64,000 bases of DNA, from positions 372,001 through 436,000 of the forward strand of contig NC_016480.1 in assembly GCF_000227115.2 (NCBI RefSeq). Direction: 5' to 3'. Positions 30,710 through 40,273 of this stretch are shown piece by piece. The DNA is from Naumovozyma dairenensis CBS 421 (lineage: Eukaryota; Ascomycota; Saccharomycetes; Saccharomycetales; Saccharomycetaceae). Below the pieces are notes generated by a model. That model ran no database searches, was not told the origin of the DNA, and saw only the letters and a list, made by a program, of their open reading frames with translations. The stretch's first letter is position 1. Each line of letters starts with the position of its first letter. The translations under genes and the position numbers were made by a program.

Positions 30710-32209
30710 ATGTCAGGATCTAAAAGACACACAAAGACTCAATCTACTTATGCCTTCGAAAGCAACACAAGTAATGTCGCAGCTTCTCAAATGAGAAATG
30801 CTCTAAACAAATTGGCTGATTCTGTCAAAGATGAACAATTACGTTTCCAATTCGAAAATCAATTAGATTCATTCTTCTCCCTATTCAGAAGATATCTTGT
30901 TGAAAAATCTTCTGGTTCCACTTTAGAATGGGAAAAGATTAAATCTCCAAATCCAAATGAAGTCGTGGATTATAACGTTATCAGTCAACAACCAGAAAAC
31001 GTTACTAATTTATCTAAATTGGCTGTCTTAAAATTAAATGGTGGTCTTGGGACATCAATGGGGTGCGTGGGTCCAAAATCTGTCATCGAAGTTAGAGATG
31101 GTAACACTTTCTTAGACCTTTCTGTAAGACAAATTGAACATTTAAATAGACAATACGATAGTGACGTCCCCCTATTATTAATGAATTCATTTAATACGGA
31201 TAAAGATACTGAACATTTAATTAAAAAATATTCTGCTAATAGAATTAGAATTAGATCTTTTAATCAATCTAAATTCCCAAGAGTATATAAGGATTCCATG
31301 TTACCAGTGCCAACTACTATTAATGACCCATTAGATGCTTGGTACCCACCTGGTCATGGTGATCTTTTCGAATCATTACATGCTTCTGGTGAATTAGATG
31401 CTTTAATTGCTCAAGGTAGAGAAATCCTTTTCGTTTCAAATGGTGATAATTTAGGTGCTACTGTGGATTTGAAAATATTAAATCATATGTTAGAAACTGG
31501 TGCTGAATATATTATGGAATTGACCGATAAGACAAGAGCAGATGTGAAAGGTGGTACTTTAATTAATTATGATGGTCAAGTTAGATTATTAGAAGTTGCA
31601 CAAGTTCCAAAGGAACATATTGATGAATTTAAAAATATTAGAAAATTTAAAAATTTTAATACAAATAATTTATGGATTAATTTAAAGGCAATTAAAAGAT
31701 TAATTGAATCAAGTGCTTTACAAATGGAAATCATTCCAAATGGTAAGACAATTGTAAGAAATGGTCATGAAATTAATGTATTACAATTAGAAACTGCTTG
31801 TGGTGCTGCAATTAGACATTTTGAAGGTGCTCATGGTGTAGTGGTTCCAAGATCAAGATTCTTACCAGTGAAAACTTGTTCAGATTTATTATTAGTAAAA
31901 TCTGATTTATTCTATTTACAACATGGTGCTTTGAAACTTGATCCAACAAGATTTGGCCCAAATCCATTAATTAAATTAGGTTCTCATTTTAAAAAAGTTT
32001 CCAATTTCAATTCAAGAATTTCTCATATTCCAAAAATTGTTGAATTAGATCATTTAACCATTACAGGTAACGTTTTCTTAGGTAAAGATGTCACTTTAAG
32101 AGGTACAGTTATCATTGTTTGTTCTGATGGACAAAGAATCGATATCCCAAATGGTTCCATATTGGAAAATGTTGTCATCACAGGTAATTTACAAATATTA
32201 GAACATTGA
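30710..32209 (+). CDS. UGP1: UTP-glucose-1-phosphate uridylyltransferase
   Basis: This makes UDP-glucose from UTP and glucose-1-phosphate in the cytosol, for glycogen, trehalose, beta-glucan and protein glycosylation. The 499-aa length equals S. cerevisiae Ugp1. Visible signatures are the nucleotide-binding [13 protein letters not shown] (around residue 107), [11 protein letters not shown], the active-site stretch [24 protein letters not shown], and a C-terminal left-handed beta-helix ([20 protein letters not shown]). The ATG follows an A-rich leader. S. cerevisiae also has a diverged duplicate, YHL012W; this copy looks like the fully active form. Confidence 0.97.
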   Translation: MSGSKRHTKTQSTYAFESNTSNVAASQMRNALNKLADSVKDEQLRFQFENQLDSFFSLFRRYLVEKSSGSTLEWEKIKSPNPNEVVDYNVISQQPENVTNLSKLAVLKLNGGLGTSMGCVGPKSVIEVRDGNTFLDLSVRQIEHLNRQYDSDVPLLLMNSFNTDKDTEHLIKKYSANRIRIRSFNQSKFPRVYKDSMLPVPTTINDPLDAWYPPGHGDLFESLHASGELDALIAQGREILFVSNGDNLGATVDLKILNHMLETGAEYIMELTDKTRADVKGGTLINYDGQVRLLEVAQVPKEHIDEFKNIRKFKNFNTNNLWINLKAIKRLIESSALQMEIIPNGKTIVRNGHEINVLQLETACGAAIRHFEGAHGVVVPRSRFLPVKTCSDLLLVKSDLFYLQHGALKLDPTRFGPNPLIKLGSHFKKVSNFNSRISHIPKIVELDHLTITGNVFLGKDVTLRGTVIIVCSDGQRIDIPNGSILENVVITGNLQILEH

Positions 32210-33043
32210 TCCCTTGCAACCCATGCCATGTCGGTTCCATTTTCATGAAAAAAAAAAAAAAGAAATTCGTTATTGTTTTATTAATATTTATGTACTATTT
32301 TCTCTCAACCCTCCCTCCCTCCCTCCCTCCCTCCCTCCCCTCATATAGTTGATATACTACTATTTTATTTTGATATAAATAAAATAAATAAATTCAAATA
32401 AATAAAAATACAAAAATACAAAAATACAAAAAGATACAATAAAGTTGATAGGTCTTTGAATTATACTTATAAACTGTGCATTTTGTTAAGAGTAATTCCC
32501 GCATTGAAAGACATATAACAGGCATTGGCTGGATACAGTGTAATAATGTTAACAGAGGAAAAATATTGAATAGAAGAGGTTTACTTTCCATCTAACAGGT
32601 TTCAGTTAAAGGACGCTCCACATGCACTTTATATCGTCACTTGGTAGAAACTAGTTATGACAATTGAAAATTACATATGATCTCAATCTACAAATAGTAT
32701 ATAGTATATAATAAGGGCTCCATGTATATATATATATATATATAAATGCCCGATGATAGTAGCCTTGATTAAATACTTTGTACTTAGCAAAGAATACTCT
32801 CATAGTGGACTGTGTCATTTTCTTTGAGTGATGTGTTTTATAGACGTCTTAGCGCCGGTATTCTGCCGCAGTACTAAAAGTAGGAAAAATATACACGAAG
32901 TAAACAAATAAATAAACAAACAAACAAAATAGATCTATAGATTGATATATGGTTATTGTTGTTGATGAACAAACAAGAGGCAACTTGAGACAGAAGAAGA
33001 TCAGAGTAGTAAATTATTGTAACCGTAAAAAGATACTACAGGG
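32210..33043. other. UGP1-DSN1 intergenic region
   Basis: No gene is seen. It contains a (CCCT)n repeat (about 32310-32340), a TA repeat near 32726-32744 and AAAC/AAAT repeats just upstream of DSN1. Confidence 0.55.
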
Positions 33044-35254
33044 ATGAGTGTGGAACTCCCACCTAATAAACGAAAAATGTATCCGACACGGATACAAACT
33101 ATAAAGACAGATCATTTAGATAATCCATCAAAATCAATACAGAGTGATATACAAATTGAAACAGCTAATGATAATAATAATGATGATGATAACCATACTG
33201 GGATTACCAAGAATAAGAATAAGAATAATAAAAATAAAAATAAAAATAAAAATGAGCTTAAACGATCGTCTCCTTTTAATACAGATCAAGATAAACAAGA
33301 TATCAACAATGTTGATGATCATGATTTTAAATTTAAAAGACACCGAATAAAAAATTCAAATGATATACCGTCCCTAGGTGAACGACTGGATAATTTACAA
33401 GATATTAATAGGGCAAGAAGGATAGATAACTTTAATTCATCAATACAGGTCCCACCTTCTTCAAAAGCTGACAATCGTACCAATAATACTGACCACGTTA
33501 ATATACCGACCGATCATGCATCTGTATCGCAACTGCGACATCAACAACAATTGAAAAAACAAGTCGATAATCCATTCCAAGCAAGTGGATCTGTTTCATC
33601 GGATTCCTCAACTGGGAACGACGGAATGAATATCCAGAATGCTGCTCCTGGTTTAGGCCCAACTCCATATATGCCTTATATGTATTATTATCCTCCTCCT
33701 CCTCCTCCAGCTCAGTTACTACCGCCGAACAGTAACTTTAGTCCTAAAAATTATCAATCTTTTCCTCCTTCATTTCCTCCTCCACATCCACCATTTTCAG
33801 TGCCGAATTATCTATTATCACCAGTTCAAAATTCACAATATTTGCCAAATTCATCGTTACAACCATTTTATCCCACATCTAATCAAAATATGATGATGAC
33901 GAGTCCCATGTATCCATCATCATCTTCTCGAATACCGTCATCCTCCTTACAAACACAGGCACCACAACACTTATTACCACCTGCATCATTATATCCATAT
34001 GATATCGCATATCAAAATTATCATCAAACAAATTTAACAAATCAAACAAGGAATAAAAGGAAATCACTAACTCAACAAAGGGGTAAAAGATTATCAATAT
34101 TATCACAAGATAATAATAATATAATATCACCACATAAGGATATACCACAAGATGAATTTTATAAACATATTGCTAATATTTCATTTGGGAAAAATTTACA
34201 ATTGAAACAATTGTTTAATTGGTGTATGATTAGATCATTAGAAATTTTACAATCAAAATCAAAATCAATATCAAAATCTAGAGCGAGACAGAATAATACT
34301 ACTGCGAATAATAATAATAATACGGATATGATTACTTTGAATATTATTAAGAATTTCGTCACTGATTTGAGAAGAGGTATAATTGATATAGATTGGGAAC
34401 CAGAACCTGTCGAAAATGAGGATGATAATGAACAAGAGAATGCGGATGATGATGAAGAAGAAGAAGAAAACGAGGACGAAAAGGAAGATTTGACGAATGG
34501 TTTTGAATCATATGAAGACACAGAATTAAGACAATTATTCCCAGATGATACGACAACAATAAGAAGAAAACAGGAAGAAGCAATCATGAATAAGAATAGG
34601 AAACAAAATCAGAGTAATAAAAAGACAATGAAGAAGAAGACCAAAAACAAGGTCATACGAAGTGCTGTGACGAATGACGTGGATGATGATTGTTATAATA
34701 ATAATAATTATAATAATAACAAGAAAAAGAAGAAATTGTTACCAAATTCTAAAAATGTTCAAAATTTGAACAATTTGAATATATTAAACGAAAAAATTAA
34801 TAAAATTAAATCAGAAATTGACCAATGGGCAACTTCACTAGATGCTGTTGATCCCGAATTTGGCTGGAAATATATCAAGTCTATTGTAAATGACAATATC
34901 GATGTAGACGTTGAGAACAACCGAAAAGAAGATGAGTTGTCGATAAAGACGAAGTCAACACAAGTGGAACCAGCAGAAATGATGTCATCATTGTATGAAG
35001 ATTTAATGACCAAGTTAGATGCTTTACATATGAATTCACATTATGTTAACTCTCATTCAACTGCATTAGATAAGATATCTTCTCAAAAGTTACTAAAATT
35101 ATCAGACCATATCAATGAGAGCAATATGCATAAAAGGTATGAAGATAACAATGCTAAGAACGGACGTGTTGATATGAATAAATTATTATTACGTGGGTTA
35201 AGTGAGTCAATCTTAAACAAGAAGCAATTTTTACAAGAACAACATAGAAGGTAA
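33044..35254 (+). CDS. DSN1: Kinetochore MIND/Mis12 complex subunit Dsn1
   Basis: Dsn1 is the MIND-complex subunit that links inner kinetochore proteins to Ndc80 and KNL1. At 736 aa it is longer than S. cerevisiae Dsn1 (576) because of Asn, Asp, Pro and Lys-rich insertions. Conserved blocks are FKRHRIKN, PSLGERLDNLQDINRARRIDNFNSS (split by low-complexity sequence), FGKNLQLKQLFNWC, KKLLPNSKNVQNLNNLNIL and the C-terminal LLLRGLSES. Ser341 and Ser351 lie in RKS and KRLS contexts ten residues apart, matching the Aurora B/Ipl1 sites S240 and S250 that relieve autoinhibition. SQT1 follows it, as near YIR010W-YIR012W in S. cerevisiae. Confidence 0.94.
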   Translation: MSVELPPNKRKMYPTRIQTIKTDHLDNPSKSIQSDIQIETANDNNNDDDNHTGITKNKNKNNKNKNKNKNELKRSSPFNTDQDKQDINNVDDHDFKFKRHRIKNSNDIPSLGERLDNLQDINRARRIDNFNSSIQVPPSSKADNRTNNTDHVNIPTDHASVSQLRHQQQLKKQVDNPFQASGSVSSDSSTGNDGMNIQNAAPGLGPTPYMPYMYYYPPPPPPAQLLPPNSNFSPKNYQSFPPSFPPPHPPFSVPNYLLSPVQNSQYLPNSSLQPFYPTSNQNMMMTSPMYPSSSSRIPSSSLQTQAPQHLLPPASLYPYDIAYQNYHQTNLTNQTRNKRKSLTQQRGKRLSILSQDNNNIISPHKDIPQDEFYKHIANISFGKNLQLKQLFNWCMIRSLEILQSKSKSISKSRARQNNTTANNNNNTDMITLNIIKNFVTDLRRGIIDIDWEPEPVENEDDNEQENADDDEEEEENEDEKEDLTNGFESYEDTELRQLFPDDTTTIRRKQEEAIMNKNRKQNQSNKKTMKKKTKNKVIRSAVTNDVDDDCYNNNNYNNNKKKKKLLPNSKNVQNLNNLNILNEKINKIKSEIDQWATSLDAVDPEFGWKYIKSIVNDNIDVDVENNRKEDELSIKTKSTQVEPAEMMSSLYEDLMTKLDALHMNSHYVNSHSTALDKISSQKLLKLSDHINESNMHKRYEDNNAKNGRVDMNKLLLRGLSESILNKKQFLQEQHRR

Positions 35255-35574
35255 AAAGACATCATCATCATCTCAATAATAATAAAGAACAAAACAGTTT
35301 TCCCTTCTCTCTCTCCATAATAGCATATGTGTAACATTTTGTACATAATAAAATTGTAACAATAGTAATATCATTATTGTCCCGGGTACCCGTGCACCAA
35401 AAAAAAATTAGTAAAAAAATTGAAAAATTTCAATTTTCGATCTCATCTCATCGATTTAATACTTAAAAACTGTGTGTTAATGGTGTTAAGGATCTTCCTA
35501 CTTATCAAGAATCTGTCCATCGTTTTATAAAATCTCTTCTAGTGAAGGTAGAATCAAACAACAAACAAACAAAA
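35255..35574. other. DSN1-SQT1 spacer
   Basis: About 320 bp of AT-rich spacer holding the DSN1 3' end and SQT1 promoter. STS1 (YIR011C), which lies here in S. cerevisiae, is missing. Confidence 0.5.
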
Positions 35575-36939
35575 ATGTCTCAAGAAGAAATAGAACCACA
35601 AGAAGAATTCATCACTAACGAAGATGTCGATCAAGAAATCGTCCTAACGAATGATGGGACCGATTTGCCACTACCAGAAGAAGAAGAAGAAGAAGAAGAG
35701 GTGACAGAACAACATACTGAACATGACGGTGATATCGCCATGGGTGAAGCTGAAGGACAAAATGGAGAAGATATCATAGAGATAGATATGTCTAATAACT
35801 CTGTATCATATTTCGATAAACATACAGATTCTGTATTTACTATATCTCATCATCCAACATTACCTTTAATTTGCACAGGTGGTGGTGATAATGTGGCTCA
35901 TTTATGGACCTCTCATTCTCATCCTCCTAAATTTGCAGGTACTTTACAAGGTCATACTGAATCTGTCATTGCTTCCGGGTTCACAATGGATGGGAAATTT
36001 TTGATCACGGGGGATATGAATGGTAAAATCTTACTTCATAAGAGTAATAAGAGTGGATCTCAATGGAAACAAGTTTCTCAATTACAAGAAGTTGATGAAG
36101 TCGTTTGGTTGAAATGTCATCCTACAGTCCCAGGTATATTTGCATTCGGTGCTGCAGATGGGTCTGTTTGGTGTTATCAAATCAATGATAATGGGTCCGA
36201 TGATGTGTCACTTGAACAATTAATGAGTGGGTTTGCTCACCAACAAGATTGTACCATGGGTGAGTTTATCAACCTTGACAAAGCTGCCAACGGTGAATCA
36301 TTAGAATTAATTTCTTGTTCCTTAGATAGCAGTATTGTTGGTTGGAACTGTTTCACTGGTCAACAACTTTTCAAAATTACACCAGCTGAACTTAAGGGGT
36401 TACAAGCTCCTTGGGTGTCTCTTTCATTAGCACCTTCTAGTTTGACTAATGGTAATTCTGGTATCATTGCTGCTGGTGCCAATAATGGTGTATTAGCGAT
36501 CATTAATTGTAATAATAATGGTGCCATTTTACAATTATCAACGGTCATTGAATTAAAACCGGAACAAGAAGAACTAGATGCATCAATTGAATCCATTGCA
36601 TGGTCTCAAAACTTCCCTCTAATGGCATTAGGTTTAGTATCTGGTGAAATATTATTATATGATACTACAACATGGAGAGTTAGACATAAATTTGTCCTAG
36701 ATGATTCAATCACAAAATTAATTTTTGATAATAATGATTTATTTGCCTCATGTATAAATGGGAAAGTTTATCAATATGATTCTAAGACAGGACAAGAGAA
36801 ATTCGTTTGTACAGGCCATAATATGGGTGTATTAGATTTTGTATTAATAAAACCGCAACAAAATAGTACGACAGGTCTAAGGAGATTAGTAACAGCTGGT
36901 GATGAAGGTGTGTCATTAGTATTTGAGGTACCAAATTGA
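35575..36939 (+). CDS. SQT1: WD40 chaperone of ribosomal protein uL16, Sqt1
   Basis: Sqt1 binds nascent Rpl10/uL16 and protects it until it joins the 60S subunit. The start is the ATG at 35575 (454 aa; S. cerevisiae 431), beginning MSQEEIEPQEEF; the frame extends further upstream only from a GTG codon. A Glu-rich N-terminus precedes a beta-propeller of WD40 repeats, seen in HTDSVFTISHHP, GGGDNVAHLWTSHSHPPKF, GSVWCYQI, and the final GDEGVSLVFEVPN, which is the same ending as the S. cerevisiae protein. It is convergent with BAR1. Confidence 0.95.
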   Translation: MSQEEIEPQEEFITNEDVDQEIVLTNDGTDLPLPEEEEEEEEVTEQHTEHDGDIAMGEAEGQNGEDIIEIDMSNNSVSYFDKHTDSVFTISHHPTLPLICTGGGDNVAHLWTSHSHPPKFAGTLQGHTESVIASGFTMDGKFLITGDMNGKILLHKSNKSGSQWKQVSQLQEVDEVVWLKCHPTVPGIFAFGAADGSVWCYQINDNGSDDVSLEQLMSGFAHQQDCTMGEFINLDKAANGESLELISCSLDSSIVGWNCFTGQQLFKITPAELKGLQAPWVSLSLAPSSLTNGNSGIIAAGANNGVLAIINCNNNGAILQLSTVIELKPEQEELDASIESIAWSQNFPLMALGLVSGEILLYDTTTWRVRHKFVLDDSITKLIFDNNDLFASCINGKVYQYDSKTGQEKFVCTGHNMGVLDFVLIKPQQNSTTGLRRLVTAGDEGVSLVFEVPN

Positions 36940-37124
36940 TGTGATATTTTCTTTATATGATAGATTAATTCATTACAATCATTTTTATTCAAAATTAAAG
37001 AAGTGGAAAGAATATATATGTACATTATACTTTATAAAATATACCTATCTTTTCTTATATTCTTGTTTGGTGATACTATTAAATTTTTTTCTCTTTAAAC
37101 ATTACGTAGCGTACTTCTTTGGAG

Positions 37125-38768
37125 CTAAAGGAGTATTTTGGTATACGCAACATTAGAACAAACGCCAATTAATACCGTCGAAAGAGCTGTTTCAGTTTTT
37201 GTAACGTATTTCATAGATATTGAATTTTTAAGGTTTCCTTTTTGTGAAGACGGTACTGTTGGGGTAGAAGTTACAATATTTGTACTCTTCGAAATAATAT
37301 TCACTGAAGTGGCAGTAGCAGTTGATTGATCCGTTAATTTAGAGGATGATTCCTTGTGTATGGTGCTATGAGAAGGCGCTTTACATGAAGAGACAATGTT
37401 AGTTGTCACTGTTATAGGTTCATGTGTGGACCACGGTTTTACAGTTGCGACTTTAGCTCCTGGTATGGCACCGTTAGATGGGATATTTATTATTGAATCC
37501 TCATTACTTTCGGAATTAGCATTCTTATTGATATTTGCTAGAGAGATTTGATAATGATCTAAATCAAAAACTGCATAAACGAAAGATAGGAAAATGTCAC
37601 CTAATACCATTCTATCAGTAGTTGTTTCAGGTAAAACACCAAAGGCACATGGTCCCGATCCATCATCAGAGGGTAAAATGAATTTCTCCAATGGGATTTT
37701 AACTTGTAACCCTCCAAAATCAAAAATATATTCAATATCATTTAATACTTCCTGTGATGGACAATTCAAGATATATATCCTGTCATCTTCACTATATGTT
37801 GCATTAACAAAATCAGCCATCTTATCAGCCAATTCCTTAGGGGCACTCATTAATGTAGTGCCTGAATCCAACAATACGGGAAATTTTGATGTCATAAATG
37901 TTTCATTTTGTGTGCAATCATTAGTATTTTGAGCAGCTACACCTTGTATAGTTAATGCTAATGTTGCTGGTTTATCAACCACATTCGGATAGACGTTGAC
38001 CATTGGATAAGTGATCATATCACCTTCAAATTTAGAAGTATCAATGGCACCAAACAATAAAGAGCCATCTTGGTTTAGATCATTTAAATACATGGAATAA
38101 AGGACGATATCAATAATGTTTTCATTCTTTAGGACTTGCGGGAAGTTTGGATAATATTCATTCAATGCACCGTCGTAACCTTTCACTGATTCTCTTCTTG
38201 GGAAACTAATACCTAGTAATCCACCAACTGGAGTTGTTGCATAATTTGCAACTGCTAATTGTAAACTGGTAATGTTATAATTATCAATTTGAACAGTTTC
38301 CTTGGACCAAATCCCATCTTCAAAGGATCCATCTGTATATTGGAGATAAAATCTTGAGTTGTCATTTGGTAATTTCTGATAGGTTGATGATATTTCTGGA
38401 TTATATTTATTGAAGTAAGAACAATCTATAGTTAAATTTTGAGTAATCAAATCATTATTATATTTTGGGATTTCAGTTGAGTTACAATAATTTTCCATAC
38501 AGAACGGATTTTTGGAATCCATTAACCAAAAATCGGAAGATCCTGAATCTAATAATACTGTGATATTTTGTGGTGGTGTACCAACTTGTAATGTTGTTGC
38601 GTAATAGGTTTGTTGAATATGTTCCAATTTCATATGGAGGTGTCCTGAAATATCATTTCTTTTATTTATTCTGTTGGACAATGGCCTAGATGATACGTTA
38701 GAAGATAAACATAATAATGAAAGGACATAAATACAACAAATGAATGGATTTATTCGAGACTGTGTCAT
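37125..38768 (-). CDS. BAR1: Barrier protease Bar1 (alpha-factor-degrading aspartyl protease)
   Basis: A secreted pepsin-type protease expected to cleave the mating pheromone alpha-factor outside MATa cells. The 547-aa protein (587 in S. cerevisiae) has a signal peptide (about residues 1-26), catalytic Asp74 in DSGSS and Asp301 in DSGTT. Blocks specific to Bar1 rather than other yapsins include FPRRESVKGYDGALNEYYP, the IPGAKVATVKPWSTHEP stretch, and a C-terminal Ser/Thr-rich tail ending in a TALSTVLIGVC block, without a GPI signal. A KR pair at 36-37 may be a Kex2 site. SNL1 is its neighbour, as in S. cerevisiae (YIL015W-YIL016W). An a-specific operator lies upstream. Confidence 0.94.
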   Translation of the reverse strand: MTQSRINPFICCIYVLSLLCLSSNVSSRPLSNRINKRNDISGHLHMKLEHIQQTYYATTLQVGTPPQNITVLLDSGSSDFWLMDSKNPFCMENYCNSTEIPKYNNDLITQNLTIDCSYFNKYNPEISSTYQKLPNDNSRFYLQYTDGSFEDGIWSKETVQIDNYNITSLQLAVANYATTPVGGLLGISFPRRESVKGYDGALNEYYPNFPQVLKNENIIDIVLYSMYLNDLNQDGSLLFGAIDTSKFEGDMITYPMVNVYPNVVDKPATLALTIQGVAAQNTNDCTQNETFMTSKFPVLLDSGTTLMSAPKELADKMADFVNATYSEDDRIYILNCPSQEVLNDIEYIFDFGGLQVKIPLEKFILPSDDGSGPCAFGVLPETTTDRMVLGDIFLSFVYAVFDLDHYQISLANINKNANSESNEDSIINIPSNGAIPGAKVATVKPWSTHEPITVTTNIVSSCKAPSHSTIHKESSSKLTDQSTATATSVNIISKSTNIVTSTPTVPSSQKGNLKNSISMKYVTKTETALSTVLIGVCSNVAYTKILL

Positions 38769-38951
38769 AATTTTAAGTGAACTTGGATTTTAATAAGCGA
38801 ATGTATAGGTTTAGGTATGTTACTTTCTTTAATGTCACGAAAGAAGGAAAGAAACGATGAGAATCAAATGAACCTTGGAAAGAAAAGCACATATCTTTTT
38901 AAAATGCTATATATATGTTTATTAGTGAGATGATGTGGTTCAATTCTTTAA

Positions 38952-38958
38952 TGTTTCA
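38952..38958 (-). promoter_or_regulatory. Pheromone response element (Ste12 site)
   Basis: The minus strand reads TGAAACA, a perfect Ste12 element, about 185 bp upstream of BAR1. A second perfect copy is on the plus strand at 39151-39157. Confidence 0.5.
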
Positions 38959-39019
38959 AAGTTAAAATATTCATCTAAGATATCTTTACTTACGTTGGTT
39001 TCCTATTGTTTTCTGAAAC

Positions 39020-39049
39020 TATGTAATTACTCAAAAGGGTAATTACGCG
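39020..39049. promoter_or_regulatory. a-specific gene operator (alpha2-Mcm1-alpha2)
   Basis: A 30-bp near-palindrome about 250 bp upstream of BAR1. The centre TTACTCAAAAGGGTAA differs from the Mcm1 P-box form TTACCNAATTNGGTAA only at a few positions. It is flanked on both sides by alpha2-type half sites: TATGTAATTA on the left and CGCGTAATTA on the right (minus strand), compared with CATGTAATTA. In S. cerevisiae this operator restricts BAR1 to MATa cells. Confidence 0.85.
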
Positions 39050-39058
39050 ATTTCGCCG

Positions 39059-39643
39059 AAGAGTAAAGAAACATGCACAATGTGGTCTAGGACACACAAT
39101 TTTAATACCTGTTTAAAACGGAGATCATTCTTCATTTTTTAAATTAAATCTGAAACATACATTTGTATACAATAAACGTATGGGACTTTAGCGGTAATTT
39201 GTAAGGTATAATTAGTACTACGTATTTGAATTTTCCAGCTAACCACTTCGCTTCTCAGTCAAATGAGTGAGGGAGCAGTTGGTACGCAAACTAAATATAG
39301 CGCTATCCTTTTTCATATGCTACTGATATTTGTTGTTCAGAGTAATGTCATCTCTTCTGTATTTTATATCCAAACACTCATATACTTACGGAATTACTTC
39401 GATTAAAGCTAAAGATGTCCTGTACGTACAAATTTGTTCATTTTGGAGAAACGAGGAAATGTATCTTTTACTTATTTAAATTAGGAACATTGATTTAAGT
39501 TAGAAAACTAATTAAAAATATAAACTCATATACGATACATAAAAAAGGTAAATAGATATCAATGAAATAAAATTGGGCGTTTCGTAAAGAGAAAAAGTTT
39601 AGCAAAGGGTGTAAGAAAGATACGTATATATCTGTTTATATAT
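39059..39643. other. BAR1-SNL1 spacer
   Basis: This is far-upstream BAR1 sequence and the SNL1 3' region. Apart from the second pheromone element at 39151 nothing was recognised. Confidence 0.5.
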
Positions 39644-40273
39644 CTATTTCAAAGAATCCAATGTTTTCAAATAAGTTTGAATATCTTTAATGACCAATTT
39701 TCTCTTTTCCTTCATATCCATTTTAGTTTGTTTATCATCAATAGTAGTCAAATCGATATCATCCAATTCAATTAATAATTTCAATAACATTTCATTATAA
39801 TAATTACGATTATAAATATGTTGTTCATCTGATGAATCGAATGATTCCAATAATGGATCAATCTTTGTGACGAATTCATTTTGGAATCTTAATTGAATGT
39901 TATCAATTTGAGATTCCTTAGTGATTGGAACTGGTTTTTCATCTAATTTTGCATTTGATTTAACGTAAGTTGATGAACGGTTAAATAATTTCCATAGAAG
40001 GAATGATAAGATTGCAACAGCGATACCAGAACAGATTTTGAAGCAGGATGTGTTTGAACAACATGAACAAGATGAAAGGTATTTTTTGATACATCCCATT
40101 TTTGCAACTGCTGAGGGGATAATGTTAGACATGGTGGAAGTACTAGTACTAGTGGTAGTGGAAGCGGACGTCATTGTTATAGTGTTGGTAGCAACAGTGC
40201 TTGTAGAGGTGATTGTTTCTGAGATAATGGCAGACATGGTTTGATCTTGTAGGATATCTTCAACTGCTTCCAT
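39644..40273 (-). CDS. SNL1: BAG-domain Hsp70 co-chaperone Snl1
   Basis: Snl1 is an ER/nuclear-envelope membrane protein whose cytosolic BAG domain releases nucleotide from Hsp70 and also binds ribosomes. The 209-aa protein has a membrane segment at about residues 80-97 (VAILSFLLWKLF) and a C-terminal BAG domain with NRNYYNEMLLKLLIELDDID, KRKLVIKDIQ and the ending LKTLDSLK, as in S. cerevisiae. The N-terminus is about 50 residues longer than the 159-aa S. cerevisiae protein. It consists of a Ser/Thr-rich stretch and a CSCCSNTSC cysteine cluster not known from it. An internal ATG at codon 48 would give the usual length. Confidence 0.92.
   Translation of the reverse strand: MEAVEDILQDQTMSAIISETITSTSTVATNTITMTSASTTTSTSTSTMSNIIPSAVAKMGCIKKYLSSCSCCSNTSCFKICSGIAVAILSFLLWKLFNRSSTYVKSNAKLDEKPVPITKESQIDNIQLRFQNEFVTKIDPLLESFDSSDEQHIYNRNYYNEMLLKLLIELDDIDLTTIDDKQTKMDMKEKRKLVIKDIQTYLKTLDSLK

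Noticed and set aside
33134..34587. Several minus-strand hydrophobic frames over DSN1
   Set aside because: They arise from antisense reading of Asn, Lys and Glu-rich codons and show no family similarity.
35542..35574. Upstream extension of SQT1
   Set aside because: It begins at GTG; the ATG at 35575 matches the start of homology.
37125..38768. Calling this gene a generic GPI-anchored yapsin
   Set aside because: Blocks such as the FPRRESVKGY and IPGAK...PWST stretches match Bar1, SNL1 is adjacent, there is no GPI signal, and an a-specific operator is upstream.
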